Shown here one piece after another: positions 1-7,482 of a stretch of 64,000 nt of DNA. The translations under genes were made by a program, and so were the position numbers. Position 1 is the first letter of the stretch; each line of letters starts with the position of its first letter. The stretch is from Candidatus Neomarinimicrobiota bacterium. GTDB lineage: Bacteria; Fidelibacterota; SORT01. The DNA lies in contig JACZTG010000009.1 of assembly GCA_022573815.1 (NCBI GenBank), positions 1-64,000 on the forward strand. Direction: 5' to 3'. The notes below the pieces were generated by a model. It was not told where the DNA came from and did not search any database. It saw only the letters and a list, made by a program, of their open reading frames with translations.

Positions 1-1
1 T

Positions 2-88
2 ACGGCGCAGGAATATGCCGTTAGGGCGGTGGATTCTATAGACTCGCGAACCCGAACGAAACGAAGAAAAGAACTGCTGGCAAAATAG
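2..88 (+). CDS. C-terminal end of an unidentified gene (partial)
   Basis: A reading frame is open from the window edge to a TAG at 86-88 and encodes about 28 residues ending in a basic stretch (TRTKRRKELLAK). The TTG start of the next gene lies 12 bases downstream, which fits two genes of one operon. The fragment is too short to name. The call rests only on the open frame and the spacing, so it could be a chance frame. Confidence 0.4.
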   Translation, partial: TAQEYAVRAVDSIDSRTRTKRRKELLAK

Positions 89-100
89 GCGAACCGGTAT

Positions 101-895
101 TTGAAAACCTGGCAGGAAAGATACGGCGAATGGGCGCTTGTTACCGGAGCATCATCGGGAATCGGAGCGGATTTTGTCCGGCAACTCGCTGAAAAAGGGA
201 TGAACGTTATCCTCATCGCGAGACGAACAGAGATGATGGAAGCAATCGCCGAAGAAGTTGAAGAAGCTTACGGAGTTAAAACTCAGGTTATTAGACAGGA
301 CTTGATCGAACCCGATGCCGTTGAAAACATCAAGAACGGTGTGAGCGATAAGGAAGTGGGCATCTTAATAAATAACGCCGGATATGGTTCTCTGGGGCGG
401 TTTCACGAGAATGATATGGATTATCAGGTCAATATGGTGAAACTGAATTGTGTTGCCCCTGTAGCTCTTACAGGAGTTTTAATAGGAAAAATGGTAGAGA
501 GAAAGAAAGGCGCAGTCATATTTTTAGCGTCAACGGCGGCGTATCAGGGCGTACCATATTTCAGTGTCTATTCGGCAACAAAATCCTTTAACCTATTTCT
601 TGCCGAAGGATTATGGGGTGAATACAAAAATCTTGGCGTTGATGTGATGGCGCTGTCGCCGGGCTATACCACAACTGAATTTCAATCGCGTGCTAATGTT
701 GAACGGAGTCGCGGTCCTACACCGGCAAAATCGCCGGATGTAGTGAGATTAGCGCTTAAAAAATTAGGCGGTAGAGCTTCTGTTATACACGGAACAATTA
801 ATTATATGGGAGCTTTTATGGCGCGGTTAGTTCCGAGAAAAACGGCAGCATCCATCGGTGGCGCAATAATGAAGATGATGCGCCCGGGACTTTGA
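101..895 (+). CDS. SDR-family NAD(P)-dependent oxidoreductase
   Basis: This 264-aa protein is a classical short-chain dehydrogenase/reductase. The cofactor-binding motif TGASSGIG is at residues 15-22, NNAG at 91-94, and the catalytic Ser144, Tyr157 and Lys161 (YSATK) are all present. Two basic residues (RR, 41-42) after the second strand suggest NADP preference, which is an inference. The length is normal for the family. The substrate cannot be read from the sequence; the overall pattern resembles the DltE/YdfG-like group acting on small hydroxy compounds or lipids. The start is TTG at 101, the first possible one after the preceding stop. The gene converges on the next one with a 13-base gap and no visible terminator. 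Confidence 0.9.
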   Translation: MKTWQERYGEWALVTGASSGIGADFVRQLAEKGMNVILIARRTEMMEAIAEEVEEAYGVKTQVIRQDLIEPDAVENIKNGVSDKEVGILINNAGYGSLGRFHENDMDYQVNMVKLNCVAPVALTGVLIGKMVERKKGAVIFLASTAAYQGVPYFSVYSATKSFNLFLAEGLWGEYKNLGVDVMALSPGYTTTEFQSRANVERSRGPTPAKSPDVVRLALKKLGGRASVIHGTINYMGAFMARLVPRKTAASIGGAIMKMMRPGL

Positions 896-908
896 ACAGC
901 CGAATAGA

Positions 909-3900
909 TTATTTCAAAAAGAGCATCTTCTTAGTATCGACAAAAACTTTATTGCCTGCCTGAGAGCTGCTGATAGCCTCTAACCGATAAAAATAAACTC
1001 CCGACGCGACCAATCTTCCGCTTTCGGCCGAACCGTTCCAGATGACGGTATATTTTCCGGCTGATAAGTCTCTGTCCACAAGCGTCTTCACACGCTGACC
1101 GAGAATATTGAAAATGGTTATTTTAACTTTCGCGCTCTGAAAAAGAGAATAATCTATCGAAGTCTCGGGATTAAACGGGTTAGGATAATTCTGCTCAAGA
1201 ACGAATTGTTTCGGCAGAGCTACGGACAGGTCTTCTTTCACATCAATAGAGCTTCGGACTTCAAACCAGTCCAGCACTCCGGAAAGTAATTCATGCCGCT
1301 TGGTAAGTGTCGGGTCTAGTTCCACGAGAGCTTCCATTCCGAACCCTGCCAGGAAAATCTTGTATGTGCCGTTGTCGATAGAAACAGCGGATACGTTTTC
1401 TCCAGTAGTTCCATATTTAATCGCTGCTGATGCGTTACCGGTGGGCATAAAGATGTCGGGAGAAGTTTGATTGTGTGCGGCATTGCCGCCGAAAATACCA
1501 AATAGAGAAAACCCGTCTGTCACAGGATCTCCTGAGATCCCTCTCATTACAATATCACTTGCGTTATTACCTCCATGACTGACTTCAAAGTAGTCAGTGA
1601 GAAGCGTGCTTGCGGGAGGAAGGGACTCGACCACATTCTGTCCTGTAATAAACAGTCTTCCCCCGCCGTCAAGAAATTGAATCAGACTATCTTCTTCTGC
1701 CGGACTTATGGCATCTAATCCCGCATCTCCTGTGAACCAAATTATAACGGGAAACCCGAACCGATCGATATTTATTGTTGAGGCGGGGCCCTTATCCATT
1801 GATTTCCACTGGCTATATGTAATGCGAAGCGAATCAAGAGCATCGAGATAGAAGTCTATATAATTTCCTGTCGGATCGTCATTCACCAACATCAGATCAG
1901 CGGCATTCAGAGTGATATTGATAACATTGTTACCTTCATTCACAGTTATATCGGTGATGTTAACTGCCACGTCCGATAATCCCGGTTCAAGAGTGATGCT
2001 TTTATAAGTTATCACACCGGGCAGAGATATAAAGAGGCTGTCGAATCGGTAAAATCCGAGCGAATCAGAAGCGGTCTCTAATACAAAGTCTTCAATTTGA
2101 TCGCTACCTACGCTTAAAAAGACGGTAGTTTCAACAGGTAACTCTGATATGGCATCTATTATAGTTCCCGATATACTGCCTGTAGGTAACATGGTCAGGT
2201 TTATATTCTTAGTGCTACTGCTGCCAAACGCCATAGTAATAGTTGAGGTATCAGGAAAATAAGGATAGGCGGATATTACCTGAGTGAATGATTCGTTCGG
2301 CGGATTGAGATCGTCCGCAAGGGCTCGCCATGTATAATAGCCTCCTGAAATTACAGGTTGTTTTATACCTTTTTCAACCAATTCGGCTTGCATATTTTCA
2401 ATAGGCAAATTTGTGGAAACGTCCTTCACCGTACCCTCAAGAACGGCAACAGGAAGGTTTGTGGTTAAACTCGTTGACATAGTTCCTCTACCGTCGGTAT
2501 GAACGTTCCAATAATCTCTCCACGCGTCTATAAAATTCTGAAGTTTGCTTATCTCGGCAGCCGAAGCAGTACTGTCCTTTTCAACGAGTAATATAAACGC
2601 CTGGCGGTGGTCTTTTATTGAGAAATCCCGGGTTGGTGTTCTCAAGCCTTCCACAGCGATTATATCATCAACGGTGACATTTGTTCGTATTCCTGTTGCC
2701 GTGACCCCTGGATTTACAGTGCTCTGAGAAGACCTGTTTGCAATTGTGTTATTTGACTCGCTGCTGATATAAAAGAAATCCGGTACTTCCTCAGGGGAGC
2801 GGTATCCCATCAGATAAAGATCGAGATTGCTGAATCCGTTAACAACTGAGGCATTCTCAAAATTGTTCGGGGATTTTTCAACCCAATCGTTTCCTTCTAA
2901 TGAGGACGATTCGGTAAATGCAAATCGGTTCCAATGCGCATCGCCTCTTCCCAACATCAAATTACTTGCGCCGGTGTCAGTCATAAATTCTACGAATGCG
3001 AGCCATTTGTGCCCGGATTCCTGTGCCATAATAGAAAGAAAGCTGTTACCGTCAGTGAAAAACTGTGCCGCAGGATCAGTAATCCAAATGTTAATATCGT
3101 TCATGTTCAGGAAGCTTTTAAGCCTTCTTGTTGATCCCCAGTTCGCGGTGTTATCAATTGTTTCTCTGTTTATTCCCTGCACTGCATTACTGACGCCGAG
3201 ATGAAAGGCGAATCCACCGCCTAAATCAGATGCAAAGTTTGTAAACATTACGATTTGATCGAAATCGTCGCCGTGTGTTTGATAAAACCGTTTAACTGTT
3301 TCATTGTAATCCACCTGCGGGAGAGTGTTCCGAGGTCTGAATAACTCGAATAACACATCAAATGAGCTGCCTTTTATGCCCGCCGGCAGTTCAGCGCTGA
3401 AATCTACATCAATCGAAGTAGGATCGCTATTTCCTGAATTATAACCTACAATGAGGGTGCCGGAGACGCCGGCAGGTTCTTTGATGTCTATTCCGTTATA
3501 GCTGATCTCGAAAGTGCCGGAGCTGCGTAGCGTAAGCTGAATCGTATTAGAATTCGTCTGATCGAATTCAGTGATTTTATTCCATGTTACAACAAATTTA
3601 GAGGTGCTGAATTTAACAAACACTCCACCGTTGACGAGTGGATCAAGGTCCGTAAAAAAGGCTGCTATCATAGGCAGCTCCAAATCGAAATCATCTGGAT
3701 CAAAAAAGTCAGGGTTACCGATATTGCCGAAAGTGACATTCCCGTTTGAACGCACCCAAATATTTGTCCACGTAGTGTCGAAATATGGAAATGAAAAGCC
3801 ATTGGTAAGGTTAAATTCATGGTTCGTATCGTCGCCCACATTAGGAGGTCTGGTGCCCAAATTTGTGTCGAATGTAAATGCTTTTTGGGTGACATCATAA

Positions 3901-4271
3901 CCGCCACTGCCGTTAGGAGTGAAGAGGAGCGTTTTCTTATCTAAATCAAAAGGGTTTGCCGGTGAGGGCGGAAGGGTCAATGAACCGTCGTCTTCGATGA
4001 TAGCCAGGTCGCCGACATCGCTATCCGCGGTTACTTTCGGAACAAACTGGATTTTCCTCAGCCGGGATTTTTGCAGTGCATTGAGCTTAATCGCCTTTGA
4101 GTGAAGCATATGATCTGACCTCGTACCGCAAATAAAATTATCATAAATATGAGGTCGGCTGATGTCGGTTTCTACGGCTTTTTTTGCGACAGCATTGGAA
4201 ACGCCATTAAACAGCAAAAGATAGACTATAATGATATTCGTTATTGAAATGTAAAACAATTTTCTGTTCAT
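909..4271 (-). CDS. Secreted nidogen-domain protein with a C-terminal sorting domain
   Basis: This 1120-aa protein starts with a signal peptide (hydrophobic residues 8-27). A nidogen-like (NIDO) domain covers about residues 155-275, with SNGNVTFG and the IAAFFTDLDP segment. Residues about 320-600 resemble a metallopeptidase-like domain found in related secreted proteins, but the expected HExxH reads QESGH at 417-421, so the first zinc-binding His is Gln. Two carboxypeptidase-regulatory-like beta domains follow (about 610-790), then a segment with DGGGRLFITGQN (868-879). The end (about 1020-1120) is the sorting domain of the type IX secretion kind: QNYPNPFNP at 1027-1035, then a FlgD-like Ig fold and a terminal KKMLFLK. 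It is probably exported to the cell surface; its function is unknown. Confidence 0.85.
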   Translation of the reverse strand: MNRKLFYISITNIIIVYLLLFNGVSNAVAKKAVETDISRPHIYDNFICGTRSDHMLHSKAIKLNALQKSRLRKIQFVPKVTADSDVGDLAIIEDDGSLTLPPSPANPFDLDKKTLLFTPNGSGGYDVTQKAFTFDTNLGTRPPNVGDDTNHEFNLTNGFSFPYFDTTWTNIWVRSNGNVTFGNIGNPDFFDPDDFDLELPMIAAFFTDLDPLVNGGVFVKFSTSKFVVTWNKITEFDQTNSNTIQLTLRSSGTFEISYNGIDIKEPAGVSGTLIVGYNSGNSDPTSIDVDFSAELPAGIKGSSFDVLFELFRPRNTLPQVDYNETVKRFYQTHGDDFDQIVMFTNFASDLGGGFAFHLGVSNAVQGINRETIDNTANWGSTRRLKSFLNMNDINIWITDPAAQFFTDGNSFLSIMAQESGHKWLAFVEFMTDTGASNLMLGRGDAHWNRFAFTESSSLEGNDWVEKSPNNFENASVVNGFSNLDLYLMGYRSPEEVPDFFYISSESNNTIANRSSQSTVNPGVTATGIRTNVTVDDIIAVEGLRTPTRDFSIKDHRQAFILLVEKDSTASAAEISKLQNFIDAWRDYWNVHTDGRGTMSTSLTTNLPVAVLEGTVKDVSTNLPIENMQAELVEKGIKQPVISGGYYTWRALADDLNPPNESFTQVISAYPYFPDTSTITMAFGSSSTKNINLTMLPTGSISGTIIDAISELPVETTVFLSVGSDQIEDFVLETASDSLGFYRFDSLFISLPGVITYKSITLEPGLSDVAVNITDITVNEGNNVINITLNAADLMLVNDDPTGNYIDFYLDALDSLRITYSQWKSMDKGPASTINIDRFGFPVIIWFTGDAGLDAISPAEEDSLIQFLDGGGRLFITGQNVVESLPPASTLLTDYFEVSHGGNNASDIVMRGISGDPVTDGFSLFGIFGGNAAHNQTSPDIFMPTGNASAAIKYGTTGENVSAVSIDNGTYKIFLAGFGMEALVELDPTLTKRHELLSGVLDWFEVRSSIDVKEDLSVALPKQFVLEQNYPNPFNPETSIDYSLFQSAKVKITIFNILGQRVKTLVDRDLSAGKYTVIWNGSAESGRLVASGVYFYRLEAISSSQAGNKVFVDTKKMLFLK

Positions 4272-4330
4272 AACGGTTTATCGCTCCAAAATACTATTTG
4301 TTCCCGGATATAAATATTCATCTATAGCGC

Positions 4331-4359
4331 ATATTAGGGGGTCATCGGTGATTTGTCAA
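4331..4359 (-). promoter_or_regulatory. Sigma-70-like promoter for the nidogen-domain gene
   Basis: On the minus strand there is TTGACA (4359-4354), a 17-base spacer and TAATAT (4336-4331). The predicted transcript start near 4324 leaves a leader of about 50 bases before the ATG at 4271. The match is direct; promoter activity is inferred. Confidence 0.7.
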
Positions 4360-4442
4360 GTGTTCAAATCACACTTAAACTCGAAGGCTAAAACTTTTTT
4401 TGATTCAGGAATTAAATTATTTTCGATTGAGAGGATATATTG

Positions 4443-5168
4443 TCAGTTCAATATTTCGTTATAGTAGATAGCAGATAAATGGGGGCTTGCTGAACTCACC
4501 TTATTTAAGCCTTTAATTTTTCGGACCGAAAAAGTTATTCTTTTCGTTCTGTTTCGTGAAATACTGTTTCTATAAACCCTGTTTTTATGATCCAATTTAA
4601 TATCATTTTTCGAATAATATCCGATGGAAAAATCGAGTGAATCAAGTAAATATGATGATTGGTTGGTTATCATTATGTTATGCTCAATGGAATTATTGGA
4701 TTTATTCCAAATGTGTTCAGCAAAAATCACTTTCGTTACATCCAACAACAACGATTTTTTGGGAGAATCTCCCTTAGAAATCGAAGATTTCCTTTTAAAA
4801 ATATGTTTTGTCCTGATATTATTTATGACCCAGCTATAAGAAATATCTCGGTAGTCTTCTGAATTGACCTCACCGAATAATTCCCCTCTGAAAATAGCAG
4901 AATCTTTTAGGTTTTCTTTTTTCGTCAGATTGATAGACCTGATTTCATCACCATCGGGAGTGACAAATCGGTTATCCTGAAATTCTATTGATACGTCGAT
5001 ATTTTCTCCCCAATCTTTCACTGCTCTGTGATCAATTTCCGAGTAAAATATATGTGCTTCAAAAGTCATTAGAGGAGGATTTTGGAACATATCACATCCG
5101 ATAAACAAAGTTCCTATTAAAGAGAAAACAAATAGATGCTTCGGTGATACTCTTTTTATTTTTGCCAT
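4443..5168 (-). CDS. Hypothetical lipoprotein
   Basis: This is an unrecognised protein of 241 residues when started at the ATG at 5168. An upstream in-frame TTG at 5189 would add seven residues, and neither start has a clear ribosome binding site. The N-terminus is a basic stretch, then a hydrophobic run ending TLFIGC, which reads as a lipobox, so the protein is probably lipidated at that Cys and anchored in the envelope. The rest is rich in Ser, Asn, Ile and charged residues with no transmembrane segment and no family I recognise. It stands alone between the nidogen-domain gene and tRNA-Asp. The local sequence is visibly more AT-rich than its neighbours, which may point to transfer, though that is weak. 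Confidence 0.65.
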   Translation of the reverse strand: MAKIKRVSPKHLFVFSLIGTLFIGCDMFQNPPLMTFEAHIFYSEIDHRAVKDWGENIDVSIEFQDNRFVTPDGDEIRSINLTKKENLKDSAIFRGELFGEVNSEDYRDISYSWVINNIRTKHIFKRKSSISKGDSPKKSLLLDVTKVIFAEHIWNKSNNSIEHNIMITNQSSYLLDSLDFSIGYYSKNDIKLDHKNRVYRNSISRNRTKRITFSVRKIKGLNKVSSASPHLSAIYYNEILN

Positions 5169-5266
5169 GATTTCTAAATAATTACTCAATTAAAATTATT
5201 TATTGACGTTGGAAGACTTAGTAAGATACTAAACTCCTATGCTTGCCTCAATAATAAAGTGATATA

Positions 5267-5312
5267 TTTCAAAAAGAAATAAAGACCCGCTGAGCTATTA
5301 ACTCTGCGGGTC
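5267..5312 (-). terminator. Rho-independent terminator after tRNA-Asp
   Basis: On the minus strand, arms 5312-5306 and 5290-5284 pair over seven bases (GACCCGC/GCGGGTC). A three-pair extension lies inside a T/T mismatch and the loop is short. The hairpin is followed by a T-rich run (TTTATTTCTTTTT). It begins eight bases past the tRNA 3' end. Confidence 0.8.
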
Positions 5313-5319
5313 AGTAGAG

Positions 5320-5393
5320 CGGGGTGAACGGGACTCGAACCCGCAACTTCCGGCGTGACAGGCCGGTGCTCTAACCAATTGAACTACCACCCC
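5320..5393 (-). tRNA. tRNA-Asp (GTC)
   Basis: The minus strand folds into a full cloverleaf. The acceptor stem is GGGGTGG with TCACCCC, including one G-T pair. The anticodon stem CCGGC/GCCGG holds the loop CTGTCAC, so the anticodon is GTC for aspartate codons. The T loop reads GGTTCGAGTCC. The discriminator base is G, as expected for tRNA-Asp, and the CCA end is not encoded. The DUF3098 gene ends 19 bases upstream on the same strand, so both may be on one transcript, closed by the terminator just downstream. Confidence 0.97.
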
Positions 5394-5412
5394 ATTAGGC
5401 GATTGGTAAAAT

Positions 5413-5664
5413 TTAAGATTTTTGGTCAGTCTGCGCTTTTACATCCCTATACATAATGGCAATGGGGAGTAAAACAAGATAGCCGACGAAAAGAAGAAGG
5501 ACTGAGACAGTTAGCGCTTGTTGGCTATAGACCTCTGAGTTCCACATCAGGACATATCCCAAAATAATGAATGCCAGCCCTCCGAAGAAAAACTGGTAAT
5601 TCCTTTTCCCGTAGGTAATGTCACTTCCGGAACCCTTTCTTCTTGCTCTTAAATTTTTCACCAT
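5413..5664 (-). CDS. DUF3098 family small membrane protein
   Basis: This 83-aa protein has a basic N-terminus (KNLRARRKGSGSD) followed by two hydrophobic helices, about residues 27-42 and 50-70, separated by a short polar loop. The pattern GKRNYQFFFGG followed by a second helix ending in a gap and basic residues matches the DUF3098 family, common in Bacteroidetes and relatives. The function of that family is not known. The predicted promoter lies immediately upstream, leaving a leader of about nine bases. tRNA-Asp follows on the same strand. Confidence 0.75.
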   Translation of the reverse strand: MVKNLRARRKGSGSDITYGKRNYQFFFGGLAFIILGYVLMWNSEVYSQQALTVSVLLLFVGYLVLLPIAIMYRDVKAQTDQKS

Positions 5665-5679
5665 AATTAAACCGATGCT

Positions 5680-5708
5680 AATATATAGGCGATGTTGACG
5701 GCAGTCAA
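5680..5708 (-). promoter_or_regulatory. Sigma-70-like promoter for the DUF3098 gene
   Basis: The minus strand shows TTGACT (5708-5703), a 17-base spacer and TATATT (5685-5680). Transcription would begin near 5673, only about nine bases before the ATG at 5664. No ribosome binding site fits in that leader. Confidence 0.7.
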
Positions 5709-5759
5709 GAAAAAGATTAGAATATCTGAATTGAATTTAGATATCTCGGTAATTTATAT

Positions 5760-5775
5760 TGTCAGAAGTGGACCC
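5760..5775 (+). repeat. Left target duplication and terminal inverted repeat of the IS3 element
   Basis: TGT at 5760-5762 is one copy of the target-site duplication. CAGAAGTGGACCC at 5763-5775 is the left inverted repeat, identical to the complement of the right one. Confidence 0.9.
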
Positions 5776-5839
5776 CAAAAACTGGACATTTGTATAGGTG
5801 TAATATCCGGATTAACTTAAGTCCGAGGAGGAACACCGA

Positions 5840-6124
5840 ATGACAAAAAGAAAGAGACGTAATCACGCTTCCACATTCAAGGCCAAGGTAGCCCTAGAAG
5901 CATTAAAAGGAGAATATACCCTTGCGGAACTTGCCGGCAGATATGATTTGCATTCAAATCAGATCCAACGTTGGAAGAACATGCTCACCGATGGGGCAGT
6001 TGATCTGTTTGGCACCGGGGAGAAAGATCGGAAAGACACAGAAGCAGAAATTGATAAACTTCACTCTAAGATCGGTCAGTTGACCATGGAACGAGATTTT
6101 TTAGCCAAAGCGTTCGGTCGCTGA
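5840..6124 (+). CDS. IS3-family transposase OrfA
   Basis: This 94-aa protein has a helix-turn-helix in its first 60 residues (FKAKVALEALKGEYTLAEL, then SNQIQRWKNML) and a C-terminal coiled-coil/leucine-zipper stretch (EIDKLHSKIGQLTMERDFL). These are the DNA-binding and dimerisation parts of IS3-family OrfA proteins. The start ATG at 5840 follows a good ribosome binding site (GAGGAGG). The frame ends at TGA 6122-6124, shortly after the slippery site at 6097-6103, where a fraction of ribosomes would shift to make the OrfAB transposase. OrfA alone usually acts as a regulator of transposition in this family. Confidence 0.95.
   Translation: MTKRKRRNHASTFKAKVALEALKGEYTLAELAGRYDLHSNQIQRWKNMLTDGAVDLFGTGEKDRKDTEAEIDKLHSKIGQLTMERDFLAKAFGR
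6097..6103 (+). promoter_or_regulatory. Programmed -1 frameshift heptamer T TTT TTA
   Basis: In the orfA frame the codons read GAT TTT TTA, giving the canonical X XXY YYZ heptamer. After a -1 slip the frame runs on as SQSVRSLSKEERRAM straight into orfB with no stop. The product is an OrfAB fusion spanning 5840-6981. The heptamer and open frame are seen directly; use of the site is inferred from the family. Confidence 0.85.
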
Positions 6125-6144
6125 GTAAGGAAGAGCGCAGAGCA

Positions 6145-6981
6145 ATGATAAATGAAGATCAGACACTGTCAAAGACGACCAAGTGTGATCTATTTGAAAT
6201 CAGCAGATCCACCTTGTACTATAAACTCAAAAGGAGTGAACCGGACGAACAAGAGTTGACCTTGTGCCGGCTGTTGGATGAGCTTCACATAAAGTATCCA
6301 TGGATGGGTAGCCGTAGTTTAAGGGATCAGGTCAATCGCCGAATCGACTATACAGTCAACCGAAAGAGAATCCAGAGACTCATGGGACTGATGTGTATCA
6401 ACGCTATATACAGCAAGCCTAATACCAGTAAGCGGGGAAAGGGTCATAAGATCTATCCGTATTTACTTCGAAATCTGACCATTGATCGTCCCAACCAGGT
6501 CTATGCTGCTGATATCACTTATATCCCTATGCCTATGGGCTTTGTTTACCTAATGGCTATTACAGACTGGTATAGCCGGAAGGTCTTGAGTTGGCGAATC
6601 TCAATCAGTATGGAAAGTGATTTCTGTGTTGAGGCATTGAAAGAAGCGATAGATCGGTATGGTAAACCTGAGATATTCAATACGGATCAAGGATCCCAGT
6701 TTACTAGCGATGATTTTATCTCTGTCCTAAAAGATGCTCAGATAAAGATTAGCATGAATGGTAAGGGTCGTTGGTTGGATAACGTATTTATTGAGAGATT
6801 ATGGCGGAGCTTGAAATATGAGGAAGTTTATTTAAAGGCCTACGAATCAGTAAGAGAGGCAAGAAGATCAATCAGAACATGGATGGACTTTTACAATTCT
6901 GAAAGAACTCATCAATCACTTGACAGAAGGACTCCTGATGAGGTATATTTTTCTGAATTTAATAGGAATCGTGCAGCATGA
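6145..6981 (+). CDS. IS3-family transposase OrfB (DDE catalytic domain)
   Basis: This 278-aa protein begins with an HTH_21-like region (about 10-75) followed by an integrase (rve) core. The catalytic triad is Asp123 (AADITY), Asp181 (NTDQGSQFTS) and Glu217 (FIERLW). The last two are separated by 35 residues, as expected for DDE transposases. The C-terminal WMDFYNSERTHQSLD motif is standard. The ATG at 6145 is an internal start; the open frame extends upstream through the frameshift site, so the working enzyme is probably OrfAB. The gene is intact and ends about 65 bases before the right inverted repeat. Confidence 0.96.
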   Translation: MINEDQTLSKTTKCDLFEISRSTLYYKLKRSEPDEQELTLCRLLDELHIKYPWMGSRSLRDQVNRRIDYTVNRKRIQRLMGLMCINAIYSKPNTSKRGKGHKIYPYLLRNLTIDRPNQVYAADITYIPMPMGFVYLMAITDWYSRKVLSWRISISMESDFCVEALKEAIDRYGKPEIFNTDQGSQFTSDDFISVLKDAQIKISMNGKGRWLDNVFIERLWRSLKYEEVYLKAYESVREARRSIRTWMDFYNSERTHQSLDRRTPDEVYFSEFNRNRAA

Positions 6982-7033
6982 TAAACACCGGAACTTTGAC
7001 ACCTAAGAATCAATGAAATCTGTCCAAACAGTA

Positions 7034-7049
7034 GGGTCCACTTCTGTGT
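7034..7049 (+). repeat. Right terminal inverted repeat and target duplication of the IS3 element
   Basis: GGGTCCACTTCTG at 7034-7046 is the exact complement of the left repeat. TGT at 7047-7049 is the second copy of the target duplication. Confidence 0.9.
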
Positions 7050-7482
7050 TCTTCTGATTGTCTTAATTGTAGTAGGATTTAATGTATTGGAGATGGGTGA
7101 ACGATTGCAAAATTATGGACGAAATGAATCATTTTTTATTCGAAATAAATCAGTTGAAAGGTTGTAATCAACTGTCTCAAACAATGTATTTTAAATTCTC
7201 CAAGCTGGCACGATTGTTGTACTTACATCGAGCTATAGCTAAAAGAGATATTGCCGATATAAAGGTAAGTTCGAAAAATGTAGGTGAGGCGAGAAAATGC
7301 TGATGCTGGGGGATATTATTTATATTGTTGGTAGCAGTATAATCCACAACAATAAGTCTATTAATAATAACGGGTGTGATTTAAATTACATTTTAGCGGA
7401 ACTATCATCCATTTTTAGTAGTAAGGATAATGTCTTATAATATTACAGATAAGTGAGGATCAACAAAGCAAAGGAGTAACAC
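7050..7482. other. AT-rich intergenic region without a supported gene
   Basis: The stretch between the IS element and the 934-aa secreted protein gene holds one 73-codon open frame (7082-7303). It has no ribosome binding site, no recognisable domain and a composition like non-coding sequence. A TATAAT-like hexamer near 7434 could be part of a promoter for the next gene, but no good -35 box lies at the right distance. The bases just before 7483 contain a strong AAAGGAG ribosome binding site. Confidence 0.5.

Larger units (their letters stand above)
5763..7046 (+). mobile_element. Complete IS3-family insertion sequence
   Basis: The element is 1284 bp. It is bounded by 13-base perfect terminal inverted repeats (CAGAAGTGGACCC at 5763-5775 and its complement at 7034-7046), with partial pairing continuing inward to a shared GGACA. 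It is flanked by the 3-base direct repeat TGT (5760-5762 and 7047-7049), which fits the 3-4 base target duplications of IS3 elements. Inside are orfA and orfB in the -1 relation typical of the family, with a slippery heptamer. All key transposase residues are present, so the element looks recent and possibly active. It sits between genes and interrupts no recognisable coding sequence. Confidence 0.95.

Noticed and set aside
7082-7303. 73-codon open frame after the IS element
   Set aside because: No ribosome binding site, no recognisable domain and AT-rich composition like the surrounding non-coding sequence.
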